Shown here one piece after another: positions 8,932-18,218 of a DNA stretch of 64,000 bases. The stretch's first letter is position 1; every line of letters begins with the position of its first letter. This DNA is from Pseudomonas veronii (GTDB lineage Bacteria; Pseudomonadota; Gammaproteobacteria; Pseudomonadales; Pseudomonadaceae): the NCBI RefSeq assembly GCF_001439695.1, contig NZ_JYLL01000014.1, positions 62,001-126,000 on the forward strand. The letters are read 5' to 3'. Under the pieces are notes generated by a model, which saw nothing but the letters and a program-made list of their open reading frames with translations, had not been told where the DNA came from and did no database searches. The position numbers and the translations under genes are program-made.

Positions 8932-10284
8932 ATGACGGTTAATGCATATGCGATGGGCCTTGTGGCCATTGCTTTGGCGGGGGCGGCTGTGGCCGATGAG
9001 GGCGCTACCACCGCCGACCTGGGCGGTAAGCTCACGAGCTTTGGCGCGATTGTGGCGGGTAACGCGGCAGGCACTATTCCGCCCTACGACGGTGGCCTGA
9101 AAGTGCCCGCAGGGCTGGTGCCCGGCGACGGCAACTGGCCCAACCCGTTTGCCAATGAAAAACCCCGCTTGCGCATTACGGCGGCTAACGCCGACCAGTA
9201 CGCCGACCAATTGGCGGCCGGACAGCTGCAACTGCTCAAGCAGAACCCCGACACTTATTATCTTGAGGTGTACCCCACCCACAGGACGGCAACCTTTCCG
9301 GCGAATTTCCTGGCAGCCACCCAGCGCAACGCCAGCCGCAAGGACTGCAAAACCGAGAACGACGGGCTGTCGATCAGCGAAGGGTGCCGGGGCGGCCTGC
9401 CATTCCCGCTGCCGCGAGATGGCCGGGAATTGATGTGGAACTACATCCTCAACTATCAGGGCGTGAATGGCTGGGACTGGAACCACAGTGCCTACGTGGT
9501 TAATGAAGGCCACGCGACGCTAACCAACACCAATCGGTCCACCGGCGAAAAACCCTTCTACCAGATGGATGTTCCCGGGCGTGATCCGAAAATCGCCCAG
9601 CGTATCTGGTCGCGCATCGTCGCGCCGGCCCGTACGGCCGGCCAGGCATCCGGGTATTGGGATTATCTCGACCCGGTCGCCGACTCCCGCTACGCCTGGA
9701 GCTACAGCACCGGCCAGCGCCGCGTGCGCAAGGCTCCGGAATTCAACTACGACACCCCCAACTCGGCGTTCGGCGGGGTGGCGTTCTACGACGAAATCTT
9801 CCTGTTCTCCGGAAAGATGGACCGTTTCGACTGGAAGCTGGTGGGTAAAAAGGAAATGTTCATCCCCTACAGCAACTACACGCTGAAATGGGGTTGCGAC
9901 ATGGACAAGAAACTCATGCCCAAACACATCAATCCCGCGTGTGAACGCTGGGAACTGCACCGTGTCTGGGTGGTGGAAGCGACCCGCAAGGACGGCGTCC
10001 GCCACGCGCAGAAAAAACGCCGCTACTACATCGACGAGGACACCTTTGGTGCTGCGGTCTACGACGCCTGGGACGACAGCGGCGCGCTGTTCCGTACCGG
10101 CTCGCAATACAACATCGAGGCGTATGGCATTCCCAATAACCCGCAACAGGATTCCTACTCGTTGTACGACTTCACCCGTGACCAGTACGGCATGTTCGGC
10201 AACGGCCCGACGCGCTACCGCCAGGAACCGGTCGCCGAGCGTGAAGCCAATCCGCAGACCATTGCCGGTGGCCAGACCCGCTGA
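8932..10284 (+). CDS. DUF1329 family protein, copy 1 (exported)
   Basis: A 450-residue exported protein with a short signal peptide (hydrophobic AMGLVAIALAGAAVADE), followed by the DUF1329 hallmark ADLGGKLTSFGAIVAGNAAG. Further conserved parts are CRGGLPFPLP, the Asp/Tyr-rich RFDWKLVGKKEMFIPY and RWELHRVWVVEATRKDG. The ATG at 8932 has GGAG six bases upstream; the ATG at 8920 overlaps that site. It forms a two-gene unit with the preceding DUF1302 gene and is followed by a strong terminator. DUF1329 proteins are usually encoded next to DUF1302 proteins and are thought to act in the periplasm or at the outer membrane; their biochemistry is not known to me. Confidence 0.8.
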   Translation: MTVNAYAMGLVAIALAGAAVADEGATTADLGGKLTSFGAIVAGNAAGTIPPYDGGLKVPAGLVPGDGNWPNPFANEKPRLRITAANADQYADQLAAGQLQLLKQNPDTYYLEVYPTHRTATFPANFLAATQRNASRKDCKTENDGLSISEGCRGGLPFPLPRDGRELMWNYILNYQGVNGWDWNHSAYVVNEGHATLTNTNRSTGEKPFYQMDVPGRDPKIAQRIWSRIVAPARTAGQASGYWDYLDPVADSRYAWSYSTGQRRVRKAPEFNYDTPNSAFGGVAFYDEIFLFSGKMDRFDWKLVGKKEMFIPYSNYTLKWGCDMDKKLMPKHINPACERWELHRVWVVEATRKDGVRHAQKKRRYYIDEDTFGAAVYDAWDDSGALFRTGSQYNIEAYGIPNNPQQDSYSLYDFTRDQYGMFGNGPTRYRQEPVAEREANPQTIAGGQTR

Positions 10285-10299
10285 CCTCATGCTCCTTTT

Positions 10300-10328
10300 C
10301 GGCGCTTGTCACAGGCGCCGATTTTTTT
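10300..10328 (+). terminator. Rho-independent terminator after DUF1302/DUF1329 pair 1
   Basis: Stem CGGCGC (10300-10305) and GCGCCG (10315-10320) with a 9-base loop, followed by A and seven T. It ends the two-gene unit 16 bases after the DUF1329 stop. Confidence 0.85.
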
Positions 10329-10348
10329 ATCCGTCCCGAGACCCTTTT

Positions 10349-11167
10349 ATGAGCGAGATTGTGCAACGTTTAGACGGCAAGGTCTGCGTCATCACAGGCG
10401 CCGGCAGTGGCATCGGCCGCGCCTCGGCACTGCGTTTTGCCCGGGAGGGCGCCACGGTAGTGGTCACCGACCTTTTCGCCGAATCGGCGCAGGCCGTGGC
10501 AGCTGAAATAGGTGCCAAGGCAATGGCCATGCAAGTGGATGTTGGTGAGGAAGGCGCCTTGCGGGAGATGGTCGAGCAGACTGTCGAGACCTTCGGTCGT
10601 ATCGACGTGTTGTTCAATAACGCCGTGTACAGAAACCCGGCCACCACCCGCGATATCGACTTCATCAACTTCAACACCGAGCTGTTCCACAACTGCATGC
10701 GGGTCAACGTGTTGGGTGGCGTGTTGGCGTGCAAATACGCCTTGCCGCACATGCTCGCCCAGGGCAGCGGTTCGATTCTGTTCACCTCGTCCACCAGCTC
10801 GATTGCCGGCGAAATTTCTCAGTTCAGCTACGGCGCCTCCAAGGCCGCGCTCAACTGGTACGTGCAAAGCATTGCCGCCACCTTTGGCAAACGCGGCATT
10901 CGTTGCAACGGCATCCTGCCGGGAGTGATTCGCACGCCAGCCATGGAAAGTTGGGCCAACGAGGCGATGAAGTCGGCCTTTCTCGACCTGCAAAACGTAC
11001 CGCAACTGGGCGAGCCGGAAGACATCGCCGCCATGGCCGCTTTCCTCGCCAGCGACGACGCCGCCTATGTCAACGGGACGCTGATGCGCGTGGACGGCGG
11101 TATGAGTTGCGGCACACCGATGGTGCCGGTGGTGCGCAACTTCCTGCTGCCTCAAACCTCGGTCTGA
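10349..11167 (+). CDS. SDR family oxidoreductase
   Basis: A 272-residue classical SDR: TGAGSGIG near residues 14-21, NNA in LFNNAVYRN, and catalytic Tyr/Lys in FSYGASKAALN. The long open frame upstream of 10349 is the out-of-frame shadow of DUF1329 and carries no family signal; the SDR begins at ATG 10349, just after the terminator. It starts a run of genes (SDR, NTF2-like, APH-like, SDR, MFS) spaced 12-60 bases apart, probably one operon. It would oxidise or reduce a hydroxyl/keto group on a ring or acyl intermediate; the substrate is unknown. Confidence 0.85.
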   Translation: MSEIVQRLDGKVCVITGAGSGIGRASALRFAREGATVVVTDLFAESAQAVAAEIGAKAMAMQVDVGEEGALREMVEQTVETFGRIDVLFNNAVYRNPATTRDIDFINFNTELFHNCMRVNVLGGVLACKYALPHMLAQGSGSILFTSSTSSIAGEISQFSYGASKAALNWYVQSIAATFGKRGIRCNGILPGVIRTPAMESWANEAMKSAFLDLQNVPQLGEPEDIAAMAAFLASDDAAYVNGTLMRVDGGMSCGTPMVPVVRNFLLPQTSV

Positions 11168-11200
11168 TCCCGATCCATTCACTGCACTGGAGCCCGTTTC

Positions 11201-11650
11201 ATGGCACTCGAACAGGAACGCTTCATCCTCGACATGCTGGCCGCCTGGGGCGATGGCAGCGACGGCAGCCGCCCCGATATCGAACGCATCATGGCCACCT
11301 TCGCCGACGACGCCGTCTGGCAACTGTGGGTGCCCGGTGGTCCCGTGATCCGGGGGCGCGATGCGTTACGCCGGGAGATAGAGCGACAGATGAGTTATGT
11401 CACGCATAACCGTTGCACCACGCGCCACATCGTCTCTTCGGAGCGCGTGGTGATGACCGAACGCGACGATTACTGCGTCAGCAACGGCGTCCCCATGCCG
11501 CACTCGATGGTGGCGGTGTATGAGCTGGACGAACACGGACTGATCTGTGCCTGGCGCGAGTACCTGGACACCGCCGACCTGGCGAAGAAAAAGGGCGTGC
11601 CGCTGGAGCAGGTAGGCGGGCCGAACGCTGGTAGCACCAGCACCCATTGA
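11201..11650 (+). CDS. NTF2-like / SnoaL-type protein
   Basis: A 149-residue protein with the pattern of small NTF2-like (SnoaL, limonene-epoxide-hydrolase-like) domains: an N-terminal helix, then FADDAVWQLWVPGGPVIRG and later the strand AVYELDEHGLICAWREYLD. Such proteins act as isomerases, epoxide hydrolases or cyclases on terpenoid and polyketide substrates, or have no known activity. GGAG lies eight bases before the ATG. Sitting between two SDR genes, it may process a terpenoid intermediate; that is inference. A second, shorter NTF2-like gene lies at 47958. Confidence 0.7.
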   Translation: MALEQERFILDMLAAWGDGSDGSRPDIERIMATFADDAVWQLWVPGGPVIRGRDALRREIERQMSYVTHNRCTTRHIVSSERVVMTERDDYCVSNGVPMPHSMVAVYELDEHGLICAWREYLDTADLAKKKGVPLEQVGGPNAGSTSTH

Positions 11651-11688
11651 GAGCGGCGCTGGACATCAGCGCCTGAGGAAGACCCCGT

Positions 11689-13053
11689 ATGCCAACAACA
11701 ATAAATACGACTGTTGATTCGGTCGAAGAAAAGCTGCGCACCTTTGTCGAAGGGCTGCTGGGCGGAAACATCACGGCCATGCAACGCCTGCTGCGCTGGC
11801 GTCCGGCGTGGAACCTTGAACTGCAACGCGATGGCGAAACCCTTCAATTGCATATTCGTGGCGAGCGAGGTGGTGATGTCAGCCCATTCCCGGATCTGCG
11901 CCGGGAGGCGGATATTCTCACCTTGCTCGGCCAGCAAGGTGTGCCGGTGCCGCGTATCTACGGCTTCTGCGAAGACCCGCAAGCCATCGTGATGGAGTTA
12001 GTGCCGGGCAGTCGTGATATCAGCACGGCGATCAGTGATGCCGAGCGCCATGCTGTCGCACGCCAGTGGGTCGACGCCATGGCGCGCATGCACCAATTGC
12101 CGTTGCAACCCTTCATTGAGCAGGGCATTCACCTGCCGACCAGTGCCGAGGACATTACCCTCGCAGGTCTGGAAGCTTACTACCCGCTGTATGCACGCAA
12201 TAAAACCAGGCCTCAGCCGCTGGTTGAATTCGCCCTCGGCTGGTTGCGCCGCAATGTGCCGCAGCACCGTATCCGGCCTGCTTTCGTGCAGTACGATTCA
12301 GGGCAATATCTGTTCGAGAGCGGACAGGTACAGGGTCTCTACGATTTCGAATTTGCCATGATCGGCGATCCCTTGGCCGACCTGGCGTCGGCGCGCATGC
12401 GTGACAATTACGAGCCGCTCGGGGACAGCTTCGCCGCCCTGTATCGCTACTACCAGCAAGTAACCGGCGAACCGGCGGAGCCCGATGTGGTGCGTTACCA
12501 CACGGCACTGTTTGCCACCGTCAGCACGATGCAGTTCTCGGCGTCGGTGGCCACGCCACAACCGGGCGACCCACATGACACCTACACCGAGTTTGACATC
12601 GCCCTGCGCCGGGTGGTGGTGCATGCGCTGGCCGAAGCCATGGGTGTGCCTCTGCAAACGCCGAAACTGGACATGGTCAGCAGCGGCCCGAATGCCCAGT
12701 TGCTGACCATGCTCGCCGATGCCCTGGCGCAGGTGGAAGTCGGCAGTGACTTCCAGAAAACCAAGCTGCGCGCCGTGAGCAAACTGGTGGAGTACCTGGG
12801 CCGTGGCGATGCCATGGAATTGCACTTGCGCGAGCTGGAACAACAGGAGGCGCAAGTCCTGCTGGACCGCACCTTCAGTGACTACAGCGAGATTGATGCA
12901 GCGCTGGAAGCCTTTGTCAAAAGCGCCGGGCCTGAATACGACGGGCCTTTGCTGCGCCTGTTCATGGCGCACATCGAGCGGCGCGTCCTGGTCTACGGCA
13001 GCACCGCCATTGGCGCCTCCGCCCGCCACATCGACCTGCCACCCGTGGCCTGA
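11689..13053 (+). CDS. APH-fold protein with altered catalytic loop
   Basis: A 454-residue protein of the aminoglycoside phosphotransferase fold. The usual HGDxxxxN loop reads QYDSGQYL (Gln201, Asp203), so the His is replaced and the Asn is not evident; the following YDFEFAMIGDPLADLAS keeps the metal-binding acidic residues. The C-terminal 120 or so residues, with helical LRELEQQEAQVLLDRTF, extend past the kinase fold. It may be a weak kinase or a pseudokinase. The first codons (PTTIN) overlap an AANAANAA site. It lies between an NTF2-like gene and an SDR gene in one apparent operon. Confidence 0.65.
   Translation: MPTTINTTVDSVEEKLRTFVEGLLGGNITAMQRLLRWRPAWNLELQRDGETLQLHIRGERGGDVSPFPDLRREADILTLLGQQGVPVPRIYGFCEDPQAIVMELVPGSRDISTAISDAERHAVARQWVDAMARMHQLPLQPFIEQGIHLPTSAEDITLAGLEAYYPLYARNKTRPQPLVEFALGWLRRNVPQHRIRPAFVQYDSGQYLFESGQVQGLYDFEFAMIGDPLADLASARMRDNYEPLGDSFAALYRYYQQVTGEPAEPDVVRYHTALFATVSTMQFSASVATPQPGDPHDTYTEFDIALRRVVVHALAEAMGVPLQTPKLDMVSSGPNAQLLTMLADALAQVEVGSDFQKTKLRAVSKLVEYLGRGDAMELHLRELEQQEAQVLLDRTFSDYSEIDAALEAFVKSAGPEYDGPLLRLFMAHIERRVLVYGSTAIGASARHIDLPPVA
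11694..11705 (+). promoter_or_regulatory. AANAANAA motif inside codons 2-6 of the APH-like gene
   Basis: AACAACAATAAA directly follows the ATG at 11689, where Hfq/Crc binding would mask translation initiation of this internal operon gene. Confidence 0.5.
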
Positions 13054-13112
13054 CAGGGTGAAACCTTTCTCGCCCGGTGGCTGGTCGCCGGGCCTTCGTA
13101 TTCGGAGTGTTT

Positions 13113-13934
13113 ATGTCTGTTCCTGATAATGCCTTCCTGCATCGGTATGGTCCGTGGGCGGTGATTGCCGGTGCCTCCCATGGTGTGGGCGCGGCGTTTG
13201 CCCGTGCCCTCGCCGAGCGTAGCCTCAACTGCGTCCTGGTGGCGCGCCGTGGCGACGCCCTGGCGCAATTGAAAGGCGAATTGGAGCAACGTTACGCCAT
13301 CGAAGTGCTGGTGGTAATCCAGGACCTTTCTCAGCCCGATGCCTGTGAGCGATTGCTCGCGGCTGTCGGTGAACGTCAAGTTGGTCTGTTTATCTACAAC
13401 GCGGGTGGCGATCCCTACATCACGCGCTTCCTCGATACCTCGACCGAGGACTGGGGCGCGTTGCTGCGCCTCAATTGCTTGACCGTGATGCAATGCAGCC
13501 ATGCCTTTGGTGCCGCGATGCTGGAGCGCGGGCAGGGCGGCTTGCTGTTGGTGGGTTCCCAGGCTGCATTGGGGGGTATTCGCAAACTGGCGATGTACAC
13601 CGCCACCAAAGGGTTTGCGCTGAACCTCGGCGAATCGTTATGGGCGGAGTGGAAAGACCGTGGCGTCGACGTGCTCAATTTGGTCATCGGCACTGTCGAC
13701 ACACCCACCATGCGCGATGCCATGGTCAAACTGAACATTGCCGACGCCCTGACCATGACCTTGCCCAAAGCAGATGACTTGGCGCTTCTGGCGCTTGAGC
13801 AACTGGGTAATGGCCCGACGCTGATTCACCCCGAAGACACCCTTGTTCAGGTCGAGACCGCACCTGGCCCGGCACGTCGTGCCCAGGTACTGAGCAAGAG
13901 CGCGCAAGCGGCTGTGTTTATTGGCAACGACTGA
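13113..13934 (+). CDS. SDR family oxidoreductase
   Basis: A 273-residue SDR with the cofactor motif AGASHGVG, YNAGGD, and catalytic LAMYTATKGFAL. The TGxxxGIG first Thr is Ala and the family resembles ketoreductase-like SDRs acting on bulky substrates. The start at 13113 has GGAG five bases upstream; an upstream in-frame ATG at 13077 lacks a ribosome site. It ends 11 bases before the MFS transporter gene. Substrate unknown. Confidence 0.8.
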   Translation: MSVPDNAFLHRYGPWAVIAGASHGVGAAFARALAERSLNCVLVARRGDALAQLKGELEQRYAIEVLVVIQDLSQPDACERLLAAVGERQVGLFIYNAGGDPYITRFLDTSTEDWGALLRLNCLTVMQCSHAFGAAMLERGQGGLLLVGSQAALGGIRKLAMYTATKGFALNLGESLWAEWKDRGVDVLNLVIGTVDTPTMRDAMVKLNIADALTMTLPKADDLALLALEQLGNGPTLIHPEDTLVQVETAPGPARRAQVLSKSAQAAVFIGND

Positions 13935-13945
13935 GGTCACACACC

Positions 13946-15193
13946 ATGAAAGGCTTTGATAACGCAGAATTCAAACGCGGCTGGCGGGTGCTGATTCTGG
14001 CGCTGGTGGGCGTTGCCACCAGTTCCAGTTCGTTGCTGCTGTACAGCTTCAGCTCCATGGTGATTCCGCTGGAACAGGCCATGGGCTGGGGCAGGGCGGA
14101 GTTGCAGGCGGCGATCACCGCGTTATCGCTGGGCACCATCGTCGCGTCGCAATTGGCCGGCTGGCTCAACTCGCGCTACGGCTTGCGCCGGGTCACGTTG
14201 CTGTCGCTGCTCGCGTTGTCCCTGAGTGTCTTCACCCTGACCTGTATCAATGGCTCGATCTGGACCCTCTACCTTGGCTTTTTCCTGGTGCCGCTAGCCG
14301 GGCTGGGTACGTTGCAGGTGACCTGGTCGCACCTGGTGAACTTGTGGTTCGAGGAAAACCGTGGTCTGGCGCTGGCGATCATCCTCAGTGGCTCCGGACT
14401 GGCGGCCATCATGCTTCCGCTGATCACCGCCTGGGCGATCAGCCGGTGGAATTGGCAGGCGGGATTCCTCGCGCTGGGTGTATTGCCGGTGCTGCTGGCG
14501 TTGCCCTTGGCCTTACGCTGGTTGTTGCCGACCACCAATGTCAGCCACAACTCGACGCAACTCCCCGCCACCAGCGAACAAACCGGCGGTCTACTGCTGC
14601 GCGAGGCGATGCGCTCCTGGCGTTTCTGGGTGTGCAACCTGTCGATGACGTTGGTGGTGTCGTGCGTGGTGGGCATGGTCACCAACATTGTGCCGTTGCT
14701 GCAGGACCGTGGCCTGAGCGCCCTGCAGGCCAGTCAGATTTTCGCCAGCTTCGGCGTGTCGCTGATCCTTGGCCGACTATTGGTGGGCTACCTGATTGAC
14801 CGGTTGTGGGCGCCCGGTGTTGCCTCTGTCGCGCTGCTGATGCCGGCATTTGCCTGCGGCATTTTTGCCTATGGGGATTCCAGTATTGCGATGTACACCC
14901 TCGCCACGTTGCTGGTCGGCGTGGGTGCCGGTGCCGAGTTCGATATCGCTGCTTTCCTGATCGCCCGTTACTTCGGCATGCGCGACTACGGCCGCTTGTT
15001 TGGCGCGCACCTGGGCTTGATTACCGCAGGTGCGGCGATCTCGCCGTTACTGTTCGCCGGGTTGTTCAAGCTCACCGGTGGCTACTCGGCCATGCTGCTG
15101 TTCAGTTTTATCTGCTTTGTCGTCGGCCCATTGCTGCTGCTGACATTGGGTGGGTATCCGCGATATCAGTCCGAGCCATTAGTTGCCAGTTAG
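13946..15193 (+). CDS. MFS transporter, paralogue 1 of 3
   Basis: A 415-residue, 12-helix major facilitator. The opening FKRGWRVLILALVGVATSS, then VIPLEQAMGW and GWLNSRYGLRRVTLLSL, is shared with the transporters at 46633 and 50875, so the three are paralogues. They resemble the oxalate/formate or monocarboxylate-type MFS branch. It sits last in the 10349-15193 run and probably imports an organic acid, perhaps a resin acid or a breakdown product; the substrate is inference. Confidence 0.8.
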   Translation: MKGFDNAEFKRGWRVLILALVGVATSSSSLLLYSFSSMVIPLEQAMGWGRAELQAAITALSLGTIVASQLAGWLNSRYGLRRVTLLSLLALSLSVFTLTCINGSIWTLYLGFFLVPLAGLGTLQVTWSHLVNLWFEENRGLALAIILSGSGLAAIMLPLITAWAISRWNWQAGFLALGVLPVLLALPLALRWLLPTTNVSHNSTQLPATSEQTGGLLLREAMRSWRFWVCNLSMTLVVSCVVGMVTNIVPLLQDRGLSALQASQIFASFGVSLILGRLLVGYLIDRLWAPGVASVALLMPAFACGIFAYGDSSIAMYTLATLLVGVGAGAEFDIAAFLIARYFGMRDYGRLFGAHLGLITAGAAISPLLFAGLFKLTGGYSAMLLFSFICFVVGPLLLLTLGGYPRYQSEPLVAS

Positions 15194-15216
15194 AGAAGCT
15201 GCCGAAGTAAATATAG

Positions 15217-15247
15217 ACAAATAACAGAATAATGTTCAATTATTGCC
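15217..15247 (+). promoter_or_regulatory. Weak copy of the recurring AAAGTGT/TATATT promoter element
   Basis: ACAAATAACAGAATAATGTT followed by CAATTATT aligns in spacing with the ditA3 promoter element (ACATA, 16 bases to TGTT) but lacks the GTGT guanine. It lies about 40-70 bases before the MDR oxidoreductase gene. The same stretch contains AATAAT/ATTATT as a small inverted repeat. Confidence 0.35.
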
Positions 15248-15287
15248 TCGAGTGCAGCCTGACAATAAAACAGACAAGGAGAATGCC

Positions 15288-16214
15288 ATGCGTGCAGCAA
15301 TCATTTCCGAGCGCAATGCGCCGCCGGTAGTGGGCGAGTTTCGTGATCCGCAGCCGCTAGACGGCTCGGTGCTGATCGATGTCGATACCGCTGGCCTTGG
15401 TGGCTGGGATGTACTCGGCGCCTACCGTCTGGGTGTTGAATATCCCTGTGTCATTCGCGGAGAAGGCGTTGGCCGTGCGCCGGATGGCCGCCGGGTGTAT
15501 TTCGGCGAGCGCTCGGTGTTGCCGTTTGGTGCCTGGGCAGAGCGCACCCTGGTGCCGCAAGCCGAAGTATGGAATGTGCCGGACGACGTGGACGATAAAA
15601 CCGCGATCAGCATGGGCATCGCTGCGACCGGCGCCATCGTGCCCCTGGAAAAAGCCGCGATTCAGAAGGGTGAGAAGGTGCTGATCCTGGGCGCCACCGG
15701 CACGCTCGGCCAGATCGCCCTGCAACTGGCGCGCGGTCTGGGTGCAGGCAAAGTGGTCGGTGCTGCCCGGTCCGCTGAAGCACTGGGGCGGTTGAAGTCG
15801 CGAGGCCTTGCCGATGAAGTGGTGACCCTGGGTGGCAGCGATGACGTCGCGGCGCTCAAGGATGCGGCCGATGGCGGATTTGATGTGGTGCTCGACCTCG
15901 TGTGCGGTCAACCGATGTTGACGTCGCTGAAGGCCACCAACTGGGGCGCACGGATCATGACCATTGGCACGGGAGCCGGCCGCCAGCTCAATCTGGATAT
16001 TGCCGATCTGTTGTTTCGCAATCTGTCGTGCATCGGCACTGGCCAGCGCCCGCCCGCAGACCGTGAACAGATCTGGCTGCGTCTGCTGAAGATCGCCAAA
16101 GAGCAGCAGATTCAGGTGGATTACCTGGATTTTACCCTCGATCAGGCGGCTGAAGCCTGGGCCGCGCAGGTCAATGGGCCACACGCCAAAATCACCGCCA
16201 CGATTCGTCGTTAA
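15288..16214 (+). CDS. MDR family (zinc-free quinone-oxidoreductase-like) oxidoreductase
   Basis: A 308-residue medium-chain dehydrogenase/reductase. The nucleotide motif LGATGTLGQIALQLA lies around residue 135 and PYGAWAE-like FGAWAERTLVP before it. The structural-zinc cysteine cluster and the GHE catalytic zinc motif of alcohol dehydrogenases are absent, so it belongs with quinone oxidoreductase/enoyl reductase-like members using NAD(P)H. The start at 15288 has AAGGAG six bases upstream. It is a single gene between the MFS gene and the AraC regulator, with its own possible promoter. Confidence 0.75.
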   Translation: MRAAIISERNAPPVVGEFRDPQPLDGSVLIDVDTAGLGGWDVLGAYRLGVEYPCVIRGEGVGRAPDGRRVYFGERSVLPFGAWAERTLVPQAEVWNVPDDVDDKTAISMGIAATGAIVPLEKAAIQKGEKVLILGATGTLGQIALQLARGLGAGKVVGAARSAEALGRLKSRGLADEVVTLGGSDDVAALKDAADGGFDVVLDLVCGQPMLTSLKATNWGARIMTIGTGAGRQLNLDIADLLFRNLSCIGTGQRPPADREQIWLRLLKIAKEQQIQVDYLDFTLDQAAEAWAAQVNGPHAKITATIRR

Positions 16215-16253
16215 AGCCCGTATTGCTGGAAGGCGCCCTTGTCCGGGTGCCTT

Positions 16254-17159
16254 TCAGCGCTGGCGCTGGTGGCGAAATTCCTCGGGTGTGACACCGAGCT
16301 CTTTACGGAAGGCCGCGCTGAAAGCGGCGGCGTTGTTGAAGCCGGCCTGATAGGCCACTTGTTTGATCAGCAACCGTGGGTCAGCCAACAGCGCCACGGC
16401 TTTTTGCAAACGGGTTTGCGCGGCGTACTGGCGCAAGGTCATGCCGGTGGTGTTTTTGCAGCGACTGGACAGGGTCCGCAACGGCAGTTCGCAGGCCCGC
16501 GCCAAGTGGCCCAGTGAGCGGCCTTCGTCACTGGCGCTGTCGAGCAATTCACGCAGGATGTTGAGTTGACGATGGCTGAGTTTTTCAGCGCAGTGTGAGG
16601 AACAAGTGGCATCGTCGGGCGCGTCGATAAATTCGCGGCGCAGGTCCAGGGCAATGCTGGTGAGCAGGCACTCGGTGTGCAGCTCGCTGGCGAAGCCGGG
16701 GTTGGCGACTTCTTCGGCCAGCCGTTGCAACGAGGCGTGCAAGTAGCCGCTTTGCAGGTTGAGCATGGCTGCGCTGACGTTGTCCTGCCAGTTCCAGCGA
16801 TAGCTGCCCAGGACGCCGAGTGAGGAGGGGTCGAATAGACACACAAGGGCCTTTTGCTCTCCGGCATCGTGACGCAGGTGGAACTCGGTGCCATGGGGAA
16901 TGAACAACAGCTTGCCCAGGGGTTGGAATTGAGGCGCACCGTGGCTGGAAAAACCGCCGCAGTTAGGCTTGATCTGCGAGCTGGCCGGCAGCATCAAGCG
17001 CAACAGGCAACTGTCGCCGGTTTCTATCAAGGCAGTGCCAGTGTTGGACCATTGCGCGTGTTCAACCCGGATGTCGAAGCCTTGCCTGGCCAATGAAGCT
17101 TCGGTCAGGAAATTACCTGACGCTTCACAGTCGTACTCGCTGTAGTGGATCGCGTTCAT
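16254..17159 (-). CDS. AraC family transcriptional regulator
   Basis: A 301-residue AraC/XylS-type regulator. The C-terminal DNA-binding region carries two helix-turn-helix units, with LGHLARACELPLRTLSSRCK and IKQVAYQAGFNNAAAFSAAF followed by LGVTPEEFRHQ; the N-terminal 180 residues resemble the AraC_binding_2-type sensing domain of regulators of aromatic and acid catabolism. It is divergent from the LysR gene, so the 17160-17301 gap probably holds both promoters. Its leader contains AANAANAA matches on the minus strand. Targets are unknown. Confidence 0.85.
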   Translation of the reverse strand: MNAIHYSEYDCEASGNFLTEASLARQGFDIRVEHAQWSNTGTALIETGDSCLLRLMLPASSQIKPNCGGFSSHGAPQFQPLGKLLFIPHGTEFHLRHDAGEQKALVCLFDPSSLGVLGSYRWNWQDNVSAAMLNLQSGYLHASLQRLAEEVANPGFASELHTECLLTSIALDLRREFIDAPDDATCSSHCAEKLSHRQLNILRELLDSASDEGRSLGHLARACELPLRTLSSRCKNTTGMTLRQYAAQTRLQKAVALLADPRLLIKQVAYQAGFNNAAAFSAAFRKELGVTPEEFRHQRQR

Positions 17160-17176
17160 TTTTCAACCTTCAGCCA

Positions 17177-17187
17177 TTTTTATTATT
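17177..17187 (-). promoter_or_regulatory. AANAANAA motifs in the AraC gene leader
   Basis: On the minus strand the leader reads AATAATAAAAA, two overlapping matches 18-28 bases before the AraC start. Confidence 0.5.
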
Positions 17188-17301
17188 GGCGCTGAAATTC
17201 GAAGGATAACGATACGTCAGGGCAGCTACCCGGTCTCGAGTGTAACCAGCCCGTGGACCGAGCTGTTTCATATATTCAGGCGGCAGGTATCAGAAAATCA
17301 G

Positions 17302-18213
17302 ATGACGAAAGGCAAAGATATTTCCATGCGCCAACTGCGCTATTTCGTTGCCGCCGCCGACGCCGGCCAGTTTTCCCAGGCGGCGCTGAAGGCGCATGTA
17401 TCGCAGTCGGCGATTACTGCGGCGGTGTTGCATCTGGAACAGTCCTTGGGCGTCAGCTTGTTCGACCGCTTGCCCCATGGCGTGGCGCTGACCGCTGAAG
17501 GCAACAAGTTTTCCCAGCATGCGCGGCACATTCTCGACACGCTGCAGGACGCTCTCAGTGAACCGCTGTTTCTCGGCCATGCGATGCAAGGAACCGTGCG
17601 TGTGGGTGCCTCCTACACGGTGCTCGGTTACTTTCTGCCAGCGCTGCTGGCACGCTTCAAACGTAGCTACCCTCAGGTAGAGATCGACCTGATCGACATG
17701 GACCGCCAGAGCATTGAAGCGGCCCTGAGCAATGGCGACCTCGACTTGGGCCTGGCAATTGTCTCCAATACGCCGAACTTGCACGGTTTCGCTCACCATG
17801 TGCTAATTCGTTCGCGCCGCCAACTCTGGCTGGCAAGTCAGCACCCATTGATGTCTGCCACCTCGATCAATCTCGAAGACGTCGCCGAGCATGCCTATAT
17901 CCTGGCCACGGTCGATGAGGGGGAGACCTCGACCATGCGCTATTGGGAATCCCGCGGACTGGCACCCAAGGTGGCTTTTCGTACCTCATCCATGGAGGCA
18001 TTGCGCGGGCTGGTGGGGCATGGTTTCGGTGTGACCATTCTCTCGGACATGCTGTACCGGGCCTGGTCTCTGGAAGGCAAGAAGATTGAAATCCGGCCGC
18101 TGGTGGATGTGATTCCACCCATGGAACTGGGGCTGATCTGGCTGCCGGATAACTGTTTGTCGGCACCGACCCAGGCATTCCGACAGTTTCTGATCATGGC
18201 CTGCGCCTCTTGA
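17302..18213 (+). CDS. LysR family transcriptional regulator
   Basis: A 303-residue LysR-type regulator. The N-terminal winged helix-turn-helix is MRQLRYFVAAADAGQFSQAA through SQSAITAAVLHLEQSLGVSLF, and the C-terminal part is the periplasmic-binding-protein-like effector domain (VRVGASYTVLGYFLP, LDLGLAIV). ATG 17302 is used; ATG 17326 (MRQLRYF) is an equally possible start because neither has a clear Shine-Dalgarno sequence. It is convergent, 5 bases apart, with the TetR gene. Likely targets are the neighbouring operons; the effector is unknown. Confidence 0.85.
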   Translation: MTKGKDISMRQLRYFVAAADAGQFSQAALKAHVSQSAITAAVLHLEQSLGVSLFDRLPHGVALTAEGNKFSQHARHILDTLQDALSEPLFLGHAMQGTVRVGASYTVLGYFLPALLARFKRSYPQVEIDLIDMDRQSIEAALSNGDLDLGLAIVSNTPNLHGFAHHVLIRSRRQLWLASQHPLMSATSINLEDVAEHAYILATVDEGETSTMRYWESRGLAPKVAFRTSSMEALRGLVGHGFGVTILSDMLYRAWSLEGKKIEIRPLVDVIPPMELGLIWLPDNCLSAPTQAFRQFLIMACAS

Positions 18214-18218
18214 TCCCG

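Noticed and set aside
10349..11167. Longer SDR start at 9941
   Set aside because: The added codons are the out-of-frame shadow of DUF1329 copy 1 and cross a terminator; the SDR starts at 10349.
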